Of a stretch of DNA of 64,000 nucleotides, positions 8,431-16,664 are shown in pieces; position 1 is the first letter of the stretch; every line of letters starts with the position of its first letter. The notes below the pieces were generated by a model. That model did no database searches. It was not told the DNA's origin and was given only the letters and a program-made list of their open reading frames with translations. The stretch comes from Methylobacterium thuringiense (GTDB lineage: Bacteria; Pseudomonadota; Alphaproteobacteria; Rhizobiales; Beijerinckiaceae): positions 62,001 through 126,000 of the forward strand of contig NZ_BPRA01000011.1 of NCBI RefSeq assembly GCF_022179645.1, given 5' to 3'. The position numbers were made by a program, and so were the translations under genes.

Positions 8431-9627
8431 TCAGGTCTTGCGGTCGAGGGGCCGGCCGAGCAGCCGGGCGAACTCCGTCTCGATCTCCTCGACGGTGAAC
8501 GGCGTGCCGCCGGGCGGCTGCGCGGGTTTTGCCTCGGGCGCAGGCGCAGGCGGAGGTTCCGGAACTGCGGGCGGGGCCGGGGGCTCGGCCATCGCCGCCG
8601 CGATCGGATCGGGCCGGGGCGCAGGCTCGGGCGCGGCAGGCTCCGGCGCGACAGGCTCGGGCGCGGCAGGCGGTGGAACCGCGTTGGCCCGTCCGATCAG
8701 GAAGGACGGGGTCGGCCGCGGGGAGGCCGTGGCGATCACCGGCTCGACGAAGACCGGGGGCGTCGCGGCCGGTTGCGGGGCAGGCGTCTGCGGCGGCGGG
8801 GCAGCCTGGCCGGGCGGCGGCGTCACTGCGGTGGATTGCCGGCGCAGCGCGGTCTCGAGCTGGCGGGTCATGTCCGACAAGGCCGCCGGATCGATCGGTC
8901 GAGGCTGGCCTGAGGACATCAGCGAGGGCGGCACGATCGATTGCGGCTCGGCCGCCGCGTCGGCCGGCGGCGGCACCGGCCGCCCGTGCTCGAAGGCGGC
9001 GTCCGGGCGCGGCTCGACCAGCGGCGGCGGCGTGCGGCGCAGGATGCGGCCGACTTGCGAGATGCCGATACGGGATTTCAGGGACGCGGCGACGGTCCTG
9101 TCCTCGGGGGCGGCCTCGGGCGAGAACAGGGCGGGATCGAGTGGCTGCGGCCGGCCGGCGGCCGGGCCGTCATGCCCGTTCCGGCTGGAAGTCGGCGGCG
9201 GCACCACCAGCGGCATCTCGAAGGACGAGGCGCCGAGGGCCGGGCGTTCCGTCTCCGCGTCCTCTTCCTCCGACGTGCCGGAGGCGGGATCGGGCCGCAT
9301 CAGGTTCTCGCCGGGCAGCCGCGAGCCGGCGCCGCGGATCACGTTGCGTTCCACCACGACGTCGTTGGGGCCGCCGACGAGCAGCAGGTGCTCGACGTTA
9401 TCCCGCCGCAGCAGGATGAGCTGGCGCTGCCGGTCTAGCTCGTAGATGTCGACGATGCCGAGCCGGGGCTGGCGCGCGCGGTTGGTGGCGCGCGCGGACA
9501 GGGACAATCCCCGCCCGGCGACGCGGCGAAACAGCAGCACGACGCCCATCAGCAGGACGAGGATGACGAGGAAGATCACGAGGAACTGCAAGTAGTAGGG
9601 TCCGTCCGAACTGAAGAACTCTGGCAA
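8431..9627 (-). CDS. fliO: FliO-like flagellar protein with long Pro-rich tail
   Basis: 398 aa. One membrane helix lies at about residues 12-34, followed by a short cytoplasmic domain: LGIVDIYELDRQRQLILLRRDNVEHLLLVGGPNDVVVE. This is the core of the FliO/MopB family, which assists assembly of the FliP ring. The remaining 280 residues are low-complexity and rich in Pro, Ala and Glu, with repeated APEP units near residues 320-390. Typical FliO proteins are 100-150 aa, so the tail is a lineage-specific extension. The neighbouring fliP supports the call. Confidence 0.82.
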   Translation of the reverse strand: MPEFFSSDGPYYLQFLVIFLVILVLLMGVVLLFRRVAGRGLSLSARATNRARQPRLGIVDIYELDRQRQLILLRRDNVEHLLLVGGPNDVVVERNVIRGAGSRLPGENLMRPDPASGTSEEEDAETERPALGASSFEMPLVVPPPTSSRNGHDGPAAGRPQPLDPALFSPEAAPEDRTVAASLKSRIGISQVGRILRRTPPPLVEPRPDAAFEHGRPVPPPADAAAEPQSIVPPSLMSSGQPRPIDPAALSDMTRQLETALRRQSTAVTPPPGQAAPPPQTPAPQPAATPPVFVEPVIATASPRPTPSFLIGRANAVPPPAAPEPVAPEPAAPEPAPRPDPIAAAMAEPPAPPAVPEPPPAPAPEAKPAQPPGGTPFTVEEIETEFARLLGRPLDRKT

Positions 9628-9718
9628 GACGGGACACTCTCGTTGTCCGGGCCAAGCCGGCCGGGCATGCGACGCCGCGCGAGAGTATCGCGTCCGGCCC
9701 CGCCGCGGGCAACAAAGG

Positions 9719-9734
9719 TAAAAACTTCGTTAAC
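9719..9734 (-). promoter_or_regulatory. CtrA-like box upstream of fliO
   Basis: Read on the minus strand this is TTAA, seven bases, then TTTA followed by CC: one mismatch to the TTAA-N7-TTAA consensus. It lies about 90 bp upstream of the fliO start. It is paired with a perfect site near flgB, so both transcription directions of the divergent region would have a CtrA-type site. Confidence 0.4.
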
Positions 9735-9800
9735 AGCTTCGCGCAGGGATCCGGCATCCCGGGCGGCCGCAAGTCCGAAGGCGGTCCATCCGCCCACGCT

Positions 9801-9816
9801 TTAACGCGACGTTAAC
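9801..9816 (+). promoter_or_regulatory. CtrA box TTAA-N7-TTAAC upstream of flgB
   Basis: Perfect match to the CtrA consensus, including the trailing C, 91 bp before the flgB ATG. CtrA directly activates flagellar basal-body genes in Caulobacter and controls motility genes in several Hyphomicrobiales. The downstream transcription unit ends with cckA, the kinase that feeds CtrA. The sequence match is direct; the regulation is inferred. Confidence 0.6.
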
Positions 9817-9906
9817 CATGGAGGCGGCAGATTTTGCCGACCCGGAGCGGGCCGCTCGGCAATCCGTGCCGGGTAAGCCGCCGCGGCGGGGCGAGGATCG
9901 GCCGCG

Positions 9907-10329
9907 ATGTCCTTCACCGACCTGCCCATCCTCGGCATGCTGCGCAACAAGATGCAGTGGCACCAGGCGCGCCAGGCGCTGCTTGCCGAGAACGTCGCCA
10001 ACGCCGACATGCCGAACTTCAAGCCCCGCGACCTCGCCGAGATCGGCAGTTCCTCGGGGCCGGGCGGAATGACCGCACCGTCGGCCGCGATCGTCGGCGG
10101 CGACGGGCTCGCCCGCACCGACGTCAAGCATATCGGCCTCGCCACGGCCGACGGGCCGAACGCGACCCCCAAGCGCTTCAAGGGTTTCGAGATCCGCCCC
10201 GGCGGCAACGGCGTCAATCTCGAGGAAGAGATGATGAAGGCCGGCGAGAACCAGAGCGACTACCAGATGGTCGCCTCGCTCTACCAGAAGAGCCTCGACG
10301 CCCTGAAGATCGCCGTCGGCAAGCGCTGA
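9907..10329 (+). CDS. flgB: Flagellar basal-body proximal rod protein FlgB
   Basis: 140 aa. The N-terminal rod/hook motif LLAENVANADMPNFKPRDL (residues about 24-43) is diagnostic. The C-terminal amphipathic helix EENQSDYQMVASLYQKSL-like segment completes the coiled-coil pairing used by axial proteins. FlgB is the most proximal rod subunit after FliE and is exported by the type III system encoded beside it. It is the first gene of the plus-strand run flgB-flgC-fliE-fliQ-fliR-flhB and lies behind the CtrA-type box at 9801. Confidence 0.97.
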   Translation: MSFTDLPILGMLRNKMQWHQARQALLAENVANADMPNFKPRDLAEIGSSSGPGGMTAPSAAIVGGDGLARTDVKHIGLATADGPNATPKRFKGFEIRPGGNGVNLEEEMMKAGENQSDYQMVASLYQKSLDALKIAVGKR

Positions 10330-10350
10330 GCCGGATAACAGGAGCTCGCC

Positions 10351-10761
10351 ATGGATTTCCTCAAGACGCTCGGCATCGCCGCCTCGGGGCTCAAGGCCCA
10401 GTCCGGCCGGATGCGGATCATCGCGGAGAACATCGCCAACGCGGATTCCTCGGCCAAGACCCCTGGCGGCGAACCCTATCGCCGCAAGGTGCCGACCTTC
10501 ACCAGCCGCTTCGACAACGAGCTCGGCGCCACCCTCGTCGAGACCGGCCGGGTCCGGCGCGACCAGACCGCTTTCCGCACCAAGTACGACCCCGGCAACC
10601 CGGCGGCGAACGCGAGGGGCGAGGTCTCGATGCCCAACGTCAACGGGCTGATCGAGAACATGGACATGCGCGAGGCCCAGCGCTCCTACGAGGCCAACCT
10701 GAACATGGTCACCGCCACCCGGCGGATGATCTCCAAGACCCTCGAAATCCTGAAGGCCTGA
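10351..10761 (+). CDS. flgC: Flagellar basal-body rod protein FlgC
   Basis: 136 aa. The N-terminus carries the flagellar rod motif GLKAQSGRMRIIAENIANADS (residues 10-30), and the C-terminal helix ends with RSYEANLNMVTATRRMISKTLEILKA, the standard FlgC ending. FlgC is a proximal rod subunit stacked on FlgB. It starts 21 bases after flgB, with an AGGAG ribosome-binding site, and is followed five bases later by fliE. Confidence 0.98.
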   Translation: MDFLKTLGIAASGLKAQSGRMRIIAENIANADSSAKTPGGEPYRRKVPTFTSRFDNELGATLVETGRVRRDQTAFRTKYDPGNPAANARGEVSMPNVNGLIENMDMREAQRSYEANLNMVTATRRMISKTLEILKA

Positions 10762-10766
10762 CCGCC

Positions 10767-11081
10767 ATGGCCACCTCCGCCTTCGCCGCCGGCGCCTACG
10801 CCGCCGCCCAGTCCATCGCCCGCCCGGGTTCAGCGCCGAAGCCGATGCAGGCGAGCGGGGCCGGCGGCGGCTTCGGCTCGCTGCTCACCCAGGCCCTCGA
10901 TACGGTGGCGCAGACCGGCGCCAAGGCCGACGCGCAGACCCTCTCGGCCGCGACCGGCAAGGCCAACGTCATCGACGTCGTCACCGCGGTGGCCGAGAGC
11001 GAGACCGCCCTCCAGACCCTGGTGGCCGTGCGCGACCGCGTGATCTCGGCCTACGAGGAGATCATGCGGATGCCGATCTAG
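10767..11081 (+). CDS. fliE: Flagellar hook-basal body complex protein FliE
   Basis: 104 aa from the ATG at 10767. FliE joins the rod to the MS ring and export gate. The N-terminal half is low-complexity (Ala, Gly, Ser, Pro). The C-terminal half contains the conserved FliE sequence VIDVVTAVAESETALQTLVAVRDRVISAYEEIMRM-like, ending MRMPI. It starts five bases after the flgC stop, so the two are coupled. A block of palindromic repeats separates it from fliQ. Confidence 0.95.
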   Translation: MATSAFAAGAYAAAQSIARPGSAPKPMQASGAGGGFGSLLTQALDTVAQTGAKADAQTLSAATGKANVIDVVTAVAESETALQTLVAVRDRVISAYEEIMRMPI

Positions 11082-11094
11082 CGCGCGGTTTCTT

Positions 11095-11290
11095 CCCTTC
11101 CCCCACAGACCTCGGGCTTGCCCGAGATCTGCACTTCAAGTGCCCAAGTCGGGCAGGCCCGACTTGGGATTGGGGGAGGGTGGCCCTCGCGTCAGCGAGG
11201 GTCGGGAGAGGGGAGCGCCCTCTCCGGAACCGTCGCTCCCCTCTCCCGACCCGCTTCGCGGGCCACCCTCTCCCGCAGAGGGGAGAGGGA
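11095..11290. repeat. Mosaic of nested palindromes between fliE and fliQ
   Basis: About 200 bp made almost wholly of inverted repeats. They are CTCGGGC/GCCCGAG (11111-11126), a 12-bp pair with arms CCCAAGTCGGGC / GCCCGACTTGGG (11143-11168), CCCTCGC/GCGAGGG (11184-11201), a 14-bp pair GGGAGAGGGGAGCG / CGCTCCCCTCTCCC (11204-11247), CCCGC/GCGGG (11250-11262), and CCCTCTCC / GGGGAGAGGG to 11289. This is the style of dispersed intergenic palindromic elements in GC-rich rhizobia and methylobacteria. It splits an operon that is normally tightly packed. Confidence 0.8.
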
Positions 11291-11323
11291 ACAAGAAACC
11301 GCAGCGCAAAGTCCCAAAAATCA

Positions 11324-11590
11324 ATGACCGGCCTCGCCATCCTCGACATCGCCCGCGACGGGATCGTCACCTTCCTCAAAGTGGCGGGGCCGCTGATGAT
11401 CGTGGCGCTCATCGTCGGTCTCGCGGTCTCGCTGTTCCAGGCGCTGACGCAGATCCAGGAACAGACCCTGATCTACGTGCCGAAGATCGTCGCCGTGTTC
11501 GCCGCGCTGCTGTTCATGCTGCCGTTCATGGGCGACGCGCTCGCCTCCTACATGGGCCGCATCGCCGAACGCATCGCGTCCGGCGGGTGA
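11324..11590 (+). CDS. fliQ: Flagellar export apparatus protein FliQ
   Basis: 88 aa from the ATG at 11324, exactly the family length; longer in-frame extensions would translate the repeat block. Two membrane helices are visible (GPLMIVALIVGLAVSLFQALT and IVAVFAALLFMLPFM). Between them lies the conserved QIQEQTLIYVPKI loop. FliQ forms the helical assembly with FliP and FliR at the export gate. The gene is 24 bases upstream of fliR. Confidence 0.97.
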   Translation: MTGLAILDIARDGIVTFLKVAGPLMIVALIVGLAVSLFQALTQIQEQTLIYVPKIVAVFAALLFMLPFMGDALASYMGRIAERIASGG

Positions 11591-11614
11591 GGCGGCCTTC
11601 TGCTATGAAGGGCC

Positions 11615-12379
11615 ATGAACCTCCTCCTGCCCGGCATCGCGGCGGCGTTCCTGCTGACCTTCGGGCGCGTGGGCGTGATGATGATGCTCATGCCGGGCCT
11701 CGGCGAGCAGAACATCTCGGCGCGCCTGCGGCTGTCGCTGGCCCTGCTGGTGACGCTGGTGCTGTTTCCCACCGTCCGCCCGCTCCTGCCGGCTACGGGC
11801 GGCGCCATCGCGGGGCCGGCGCTGATGGGCGTGCTGTTCGGCGAGATCCTGATCGGTCTGGTGCTCGGGTTGACCGTGCGCATGGTGCTCGCCGCGCTGC
11901 AGACGGCGGGCGTGGTGATCTCGCAATCCCTCGGCCTGTCCTACGCCATGACCGTCGACCCGATGACGGCCTCGCAGCAGGTGACGCTCGGCAACTTCCT
12001 GTCCCTGCTCGGGGTCACGCTGATCCTGGCGACCGACCTGCACCATCTCGCGCTCGAGGCGATCGGCCGCAGCTACGTGCTTCTTCCACCGAACGACCTG
12101 CCGGCCTTCGGCGATGCGGCGCAGCTCGCGATCAAGGCGGTCGCGCGCGGCTTCACCCTCGCCATCCAGATCTCGGCGCCCTTCGTCGCCTTCGGGATCC
12201 TGTTCAATCTGGGGCTCGGCGTGCTCTCGCGGCTGATGCCGCAGCTTCAGGTCTTTTTCGTCGCGGTGCCGGCCTCGATCCTGCTCGGCATGCTGATCCT
12301 GCTCGCCTCCCTCGGCGTCGTGATGGGGGTCTTTCTGGACGATCTCGGCCGGTATCTCGGGGATCTCGTCGGGCGGTAG
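11615..12379 (+). CDS. fliR: Flagellar export apparatus protein FliR
   Basis: 254 aa with about six membrane segments. Family landmarks are an early FGRVGVMMMLMPGLGEQNISARLRLSLALL block, the GEILIGLVLGLTVRMVLAALQTAG segment, and LGLSYAMTVDP. The C-terminal half contains QISAPFVAFGILFNLGLGVLSRLMPQLQVFFVAVP-like sequence, the most conserved part of FliR. One FliR joins five FliP in the export gate. flhB follows after 47 bases. Confidence 0.97.
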   Translation: MNLLLPGIAAAFLLTFGRVGVMMMLMPGLGEQNISARLRLSLALLVTLVLFPTVRPLLPATGGAIAGPALMGVLFGEILIGLVLGLTVRMVLAALQTAGVVISQSLGLSYAMTVDPMTASQQVTLGNFLSLLGVTLILATDLHHLALEAIGRSYVLLPPNDLPAFGDAAQLAIKAVARGFTLAIQISAPFVAFGILFNLGLGVLSRLMPQLQVFFVAVPASILLGMLILLASLGVVMGVFLDDLGRYLGDLVGR

Positions 12380-12426
12380 CGGGCGCGCCGATGCCGAGCG
12401 CGCAGCGCTCCGGAGCCTACTGAGCC

Positions 12427-13494
12427 ATGTCAGAGGGCGCCGACCAGGAAGACAAGACCGAAGAACCGTCCCAACGGCGCATCGATCAGGCGATCGAGAA
12501 GGGCAACGTCGCGAACTCGGTCGAGATCAACACCTTCTTCATGCTGGGGGCCTTCACCCTGGCACTGATGCTCGCGGCCGGTCCGGTGGCGACGAAGCTG
12601 ATGACCGACATCCGCGGCTTCCTGGCGCATGCCCACGCCATCCCGTCGGATCCGCAGGCCTATGCCGGGCTCGCGGGCCGCGTCCTGATCATCTTCCTGC
12701 AGGCTATCGCGATCCCGGCTGCGATGGTCGCCACCGCGGCGCTGGCGGCGGGCATGATCCAGCATCCGCCGGTCTTCACGGCGCAGAGCCTCGCCCCGAA
12801 ATTCGAGCGGATCTCGCCGATGGCCGGCATGAAGCGCCTGCTCGGCATCGAGGCCTTCGTCCAGTTCGGCAAGGGACTGGCGAAGCTCGGCGTGGTCGGC
12901 GTGGTCGGCGGCACCATCCTGTGGGGCCAGCACGACCGGCTCGAGGCCTTCGCGCAGCTCGATCCGGCCGCGGGCCTGCGGGCGGTGCTGGCGCTCGCCC
13001 TCAAGATGATGGGCGGCGTGCTCGCGGCCTATGTCGCGATCGCGCTCGGCGATGCGCTCTACCAGCGCCACCGTTGGCGGAGCCGCCTGCGGATGACGAA
13101 GGAAGAGCTGAAGCAGGAGCACAAGGAGAGCGAGGGCAGCCCCGAGGTGAAGGGCCGGCGCAAGCAGCTCATGCATCAGCGGGTGAAGAAGCGGATGATG
13201 GCCGCCGTGCCCACCGCCACCGTCATCATCACCAACCCGACCCACTACGCCGTGGCGCTCCGCTACGAGCCGGGCATGGGCGCGCCGATCTGCGTCGCCA
13301 AGGGCGTCGATTCCCTCGCCTTCCGCATCCGCGCGGTCGCCACCGAGGCGGGCGTGCCGGTGCTGGAGAATCCGCCGCTGGCCCGCGCGCTGCACGCCAC
13401 GGTCGAGATCGACGACGAGATCCCGGCTGAGCATTATCGCGCGGTTGCGGAGGTGATCGGTTTCGTGCTTCGCCTGCGCAAACGGGCGGCGTGA
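12427..13494 (+). CDS. flhB: Flagellar export switch protein FlhB
   Basis: 355 aa. The N-terminus EDKTEEPSQRRIDQAIEKGNV is the diagnostic FlhB start. Four membrane helices follow to about residue 215, then a charged linker (KEELKQEHKESEGSPEVKGRRKQ). The cytoplasmic domain carries the self-cleaving motif Asn270-Pro271-Thr272-His273. Cleavage between Asn and Pro switches export from rod/hook to filament substrates. The stop overlaps an in-frame GTG that could start the next reading frame, but cckA is better started at 13629. Confidence 0.98.
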   Translation: MSEGADQEDKTEEPSQRRIDQAIEKGNVANSVEINTFFMLGAFTLALMLAAGPVATKLMTDIRGFLAHAHAIPSDPQAYAGLAGRVLIIFLQAIAIPAAMVATAALAAGMIQHPPVFTAQSLAPKFERISPMAGMKRLLGIEAFVQFGKGLAKLGVVGVVGGTILWGQHDRLEAFAQLDPAAGLRAVLALALKMMGGVLAAYVAIALGDALYQRHRWRSRLRMTKEELKQEHKESEGSPEVKGRRKQLMHQRVKKRMMAAVPTATVIITNPTHYAVALRYEPGMGAPICVAKGVDSLAFRIRAVATEAGVPVLENPPLARALHATVEIDDEIPAEHYRAVAEVIGFVLRLRKRAA

Positions 13495-13628
13495 CGCGAC
13501 GGGCCGTACCGGCGCGGAACGCCACGGTTTATCCACCTTTTTTCGCGAGACTTTTCCGTCGCTTCGCTGACGTTTCCGCCGGGCCCGTGCGGGCGGCAGG
13601 ACAGGGCTCGACGGATGGATGGGGCCTG

Positions 13629-16331
13629 ATGGCTGAGGAGAGCGCAGCAGCGGCGGCAGCCCCCGGGGCGACGTCGATCGACCGGTCGGAGCGGCCCGGC
13701 CGCGTCGGCCTGCTGCTGATGCTGGCGGGGCTACTCGTCGGCGCGGCGGTGGGCCTGTCCTTCGTTGCCAGCGACCAGGCGCAGCCGCTGATCCTCGGCC
13801 TGCTGGCCCTGCTCGCGATGGCCGGCGTCTTCTTCCTGTTCGCCCTGGCGATCGGCGCGCTGCAGCTCGCCGGCCGCTCGGGCCGCGACGACATCACCCG
13901 TGGCATCGTCGACGCGGCGCCGGAGGGCACCGTCGTGGTCGAGGAGGGCGGCCGCCTGATCTACGCCAACGAGGCCTATATGCGGCTCGCCGGCGGCGAC
14001 AGCTTCAACACGCTGCGCCCGGTGGAGCGCATCTTCGTCGGCGCGCCGGAGGTGTCCGAGGCAGTCTACCGCCTCGCCCAGGCCGCCCGCGACGACCGTG
14101 GCCACACGGAAGAGATCCGCATGGCTCCGCCCCCCGTGGGCGCGGCCGAACGCGACGCCGCCTGGTATCGCATCTCCGTGCGGTCGGTCGCCCGCCACGG
14201 CCGCAACGCCGCGCTCTGGACGGTCAGCGACATCACCCACGAGCGCGAGCGCCAGGAGAACGTCTTCCAGGAACTCCAGCACGCGATCGACTATCTCGAC
14301 CACGCGCCGGCCGGCTTCCTTTCGATCGATGGCGCCGGCTCGGTCGTCTACATGAACGCGACGCTGGCCTCCTGGCTCGGCTACGACCTCGCCACGGTCG
14401 GCTCGGGCGGCCTGAAGCTCCTCGAGATCGCGCCGGGGGCCGACGTGTTCACCGGCGCGGCCGGGATGCCGGGCGAGGTCCGCACCGACCGCTTCGACAT
14501 CGACCTGCGCCGCCGCAACGGCCATCCGCTGCCCGCGCGCCTCTACCACCGCGTCGCCTACGGCCAGGACGGCAAGCCCGGCCCCTCGCGGACCTTCGTG
14601 CTGAACCGCTCGGCCGGCGCCGAAAGCGACGAGCCGCAGCGCGCGGCGGAGGTGCGGCTCGCGCGCTTCCTCAACAACAGCCCGATCGCCATCGCCACCG
14701 TCGACCGCGACGGCCGGGTCGCCCGCGCCAACGCCTCGTTCGTGCGGCTCTTCACCGCCATGCCGCGCCAGCCCGGCGAGGGCGCGGCCAGCGACGCGCC
14801 CGAGCCGATGATGCGCGAGGCGGTGTTGGAGCGCGACCGCGGCACGCTGGAGGCCGCGCTGATCAAGGCCGCCAGCGGCACCGGCGAGATCGAGCCGATC
14901 GAGGTGGCCCTGGCCGGCCCGGGCAACCGCTCGGTCCGCGTCTGGATGAGCCCGGCCGACGGCGACGCGCCGCAGGCGGCCAAGGAGGCTGCCAAGGACG
15001 GATCGAAGGACAGCGCGCCCGCGCAGACCGACCGCGAGCGCGTGATCCTCTACGCCCTCGACACCACCGCCCAGCGCCAGCTCGAACAGCAGGTCGCCCA
15101 GGCCCAGAAGATGGACACCGTCGGCCAGCTCGCCGGCGGCATCGCGCACGATTTCAACAACGTCCTCCAGGCGATCATCGGCTACTCGGACCTGCTGCTC
15201 GCGAGCCACAGGCCGACCGACCACGCCTTCCAGGACATCATGCAGATCAAGCAGAACGCGAACCGGGCCGCGAGCCTGGTGCGCCAGCTGCTGGCTTTCT
15301 CGCGCCGCCAGACCCTGCGGCCGGAGGTCATGAGCGTCGGCGAGGCGCTGGCCGACCTGACCCTGCTGCTGAAGCGCCTCCTCGGCGAGCGCGTGGCGCT
15401 GGACCTCAAGCATGGGCGCGACATCTGGCCGGTGAAGGCCGACGTGAACCAGTTCGAGCAGGTGATCGTGAACCTCGCGGTCAACGCCCGCGACGCCATG
15501 CCGACCGGCGGCAAGCTGCTGATCCGTACCGCCAACGTCACGGAGGGCGAAGCGCGCCCGGCCGAGGTGCCGGCCGGCGAGCACGTGCTGATCGAGGTGC
15601 TCGACACCGGCGAGGGCATCCCGCCCGAGATCATGGAGAAGATCTTCGAGCCGTTCTTCACCACCAAGGAGATCGGCAAGGGTACCGGCCTCGGCCTCTC
15701 GACGGTGTTCGGCATCGTCAAGCAGTCGGGCGGCACCCTCGACGTCCAGTCGACGGTCGGCGAGGGCACCGCCTTCCGGATCTACCTCCCGCGCCACATC
15801 CCCGAGGCCGAGCCCGCCGTCGACGAGACCGCCGTGCCGGCGATCGAGCCGCCGCCGCGCCCCGCCACCTCGGCCAAGATCGCGAAGGAGCGCCTGAGCG
15901 AGGCGCTGCAGAAGCCTGCCCCGATGGGCACGCCCTCAGCACCTCCCGCCGCCGACACCACGGGGCAGGCGACGATCCTCCTCGTCGAGGACGAGGATCC
16001 GGTGCGTGCCGTGAACTCCCGCGCGTTGATGGCCCGCGGCTACACCGTGCTCGCGGCAGCCTCCGGCCCCGAAGCCCTGCGCCTGATGGAGGAGCACGAC
16101 TACGCCGTCGACCTCGTCGTCTCGGACGTGGTGATGCCGGAGATGGACGGGCCGACCCTGCTGCGCGAGCTGCGCAAGCACCGGCCCGACCTCAAGGTGA
16201 TCTTCGTCTCGGGCTACGCGGAGGACGTCTTCCGCAAGAACCTACACGAGGGCGAGTCCTTCGACTACCTCGCCAAGCCGTTCAGCCTGAAGCAACTGGT
16301 CGAGACGGTGAAGACGACGCTGGCGGTGTGA
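13629..16331 (+). CDS. cckA: Cell-cycle hybrid histidine kinase CckA
   Basis: 900 aa from the ATG at 13629. A GTG at 13491 overlapping the flhB stop would add 46 residues with no recognisable structure. Two membrane helices lie at about residues 25-45 and 55-75. PAS-like regions follow, at roughly 85-200, 215-330 and 350-480. The HisKA H-box has His507 in [10 protein letters not shown], and the ATPase domain shows [19 protein letters not shown] and [16 protein letters not shown] linker leads to the receiver domain with Asp833 in [12 protein letters not shown]. CckA phosphorylates ChpT and through it CtrA and CpdR. Its position directly after flhB is common in Hyphomicrobiales. Confidence 0.95.
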   Translation: MAEESAAAAAAPGATSIDRSERPGRVGLLLMLAGLLVGAAVGLSFVASDQAQPLILGLLALLAMAGVFFLFALAIGALQLAGRSGRDDITRGIVDAAPEGTVVVEEGGRLIYANEAYMRLAGGDSFNTLRPVERIFVGAPEVSEAVYRLAQAARDDRGHTEEIRMAPPPVGAAERDAAWYRISVRSVARHGRNAALWTVSDITHERERQENVFQELQHAIDYLDHAPAGFLSIDGAGSVVYMNATLASWLGYDLATVGSGGLKLLEIAPGADVFTGAAGMPGEVRTDRFDIDLRRRNGHPLPARLYHRVAYGQDGKPGPSRTFVLNRSAGAESDEPQRAAEVRLARFLNNSPIAIATVDRDGRVARANASFVRLFTAMPRQPGEGAASDAPEPMMREAVLERDRGTLEAALIKAASGTGEIEPIEVALAGPGNRSVRVWMSPADGDAPQAAKEAAKDGSKDSAPAQTDRERVILYALDTTAQRQLEQQVAQAQKMDTVGQLAGGIAHDFNNVLQAIIGYSDLLLASHRPTDHAFQDIMQIKQNANRAASLVRQLLAFSRRQTLRPEVMSVGEALADLTLLLKRLLGERVALDLKHGRDIWPVKADVNQFEQVIVNLAVNARDAMPTGGKLLIRTANVTEGEARPAEVPAGEHVLIEVLDTGEGIPPEIMEKIFEPFFTTKEIGKGTGLGLSTVFGIVKQSGGTLDVQSTVGEGTAFRIYLPRHIPEAEPAVDETAVPAIEPPPRPATSAKIAKERLSEALQKPAPMGTPSAPPAADTTGQATILLVEDEDPVRAVNSRALMARGYTVLAAASGPEALRLMEEHDYAVDLVVSDVVMPEMDGPTLLRELRKHRPDLKVIFVSGYAEDVFRKNLHEGESFDYLAKPFSLKQLVETVKTTLAV

Positions 16332-16361
16332 GGCAGTTTCCGATTGATCGAAGCGGTCTTC

Positions 16362-16500
16362 GTGCATCTCCTCGCCCGCTGGGCGAGGGGGACCGTGCGA
16401 AGCGCGGTGGAGTGGGCCGCACCACGCCCGGTACTGAGAAACGACAGTGCCGCCCCCTCCGTCCGCTTCGCGGCCACCTCCCCCAAAGGTGGAGGAGACG
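16362..16500. repeat. Intergenic palindromic repeat downstream of cckA
   Basis: Contains CTCGCCC-GCT-GGGCGAG near its left end and CCACCT / AGGTGG near its right end, with GAAGCG-type cores between. Composition and architecture resemble the repeat block between fliE and fliQ. It lies in the 333-bp convergent gap between cckA and the acyl-CoA synthetase gene, where no gene is seen. Confidence 0.6.
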
Positions 16501-16559
16501 CGCGAGCCATGCCGAACGATTCAGCCGGAAACGGTATAAATGCGGCCGGTACCCCGCCC

Positions 16560-16648
16560 GTCATCGCGAGCGCAGCGAAGCGATCCAGGGCCAACACGCA
16601 GGTCGTCGCGGATGTGGCCCTGGATCGCTTCGCTGCGCGCGCGATGAC
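16560..16648. repeat. Long hairpin repeat, 34-bp arms
   Basis: Arms at 16560-16593 and 16615-16648 are complementary over 34 bases with one mismatch, enclosing a 21-base loop. The arm contains the GTCATCGCG...AGCGAAGCGATCCAGG pattern, a widely dispersed repeat family in alphaproteobacteria. It sits between two convergent genes (cckA and the synthetase), where it could also serve as a bidirectional transcription end. Confidence 0.85.
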
Positions 16649-16664
16649 GGAGACCCGAACCGCC

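Noticed and set aside
9600-9660. Possible sigma-54 promoter (TGGCA string) before fliO
   Set aside because: The required GC/TTGC element at the -12 position is missing at the right spacing.
13731-15797. 688-codon open frame antisense to cckA
   Set aside because: It mirrors the kinase frame, has no recognisable domain, and cckA is unambiguous on the other strand.
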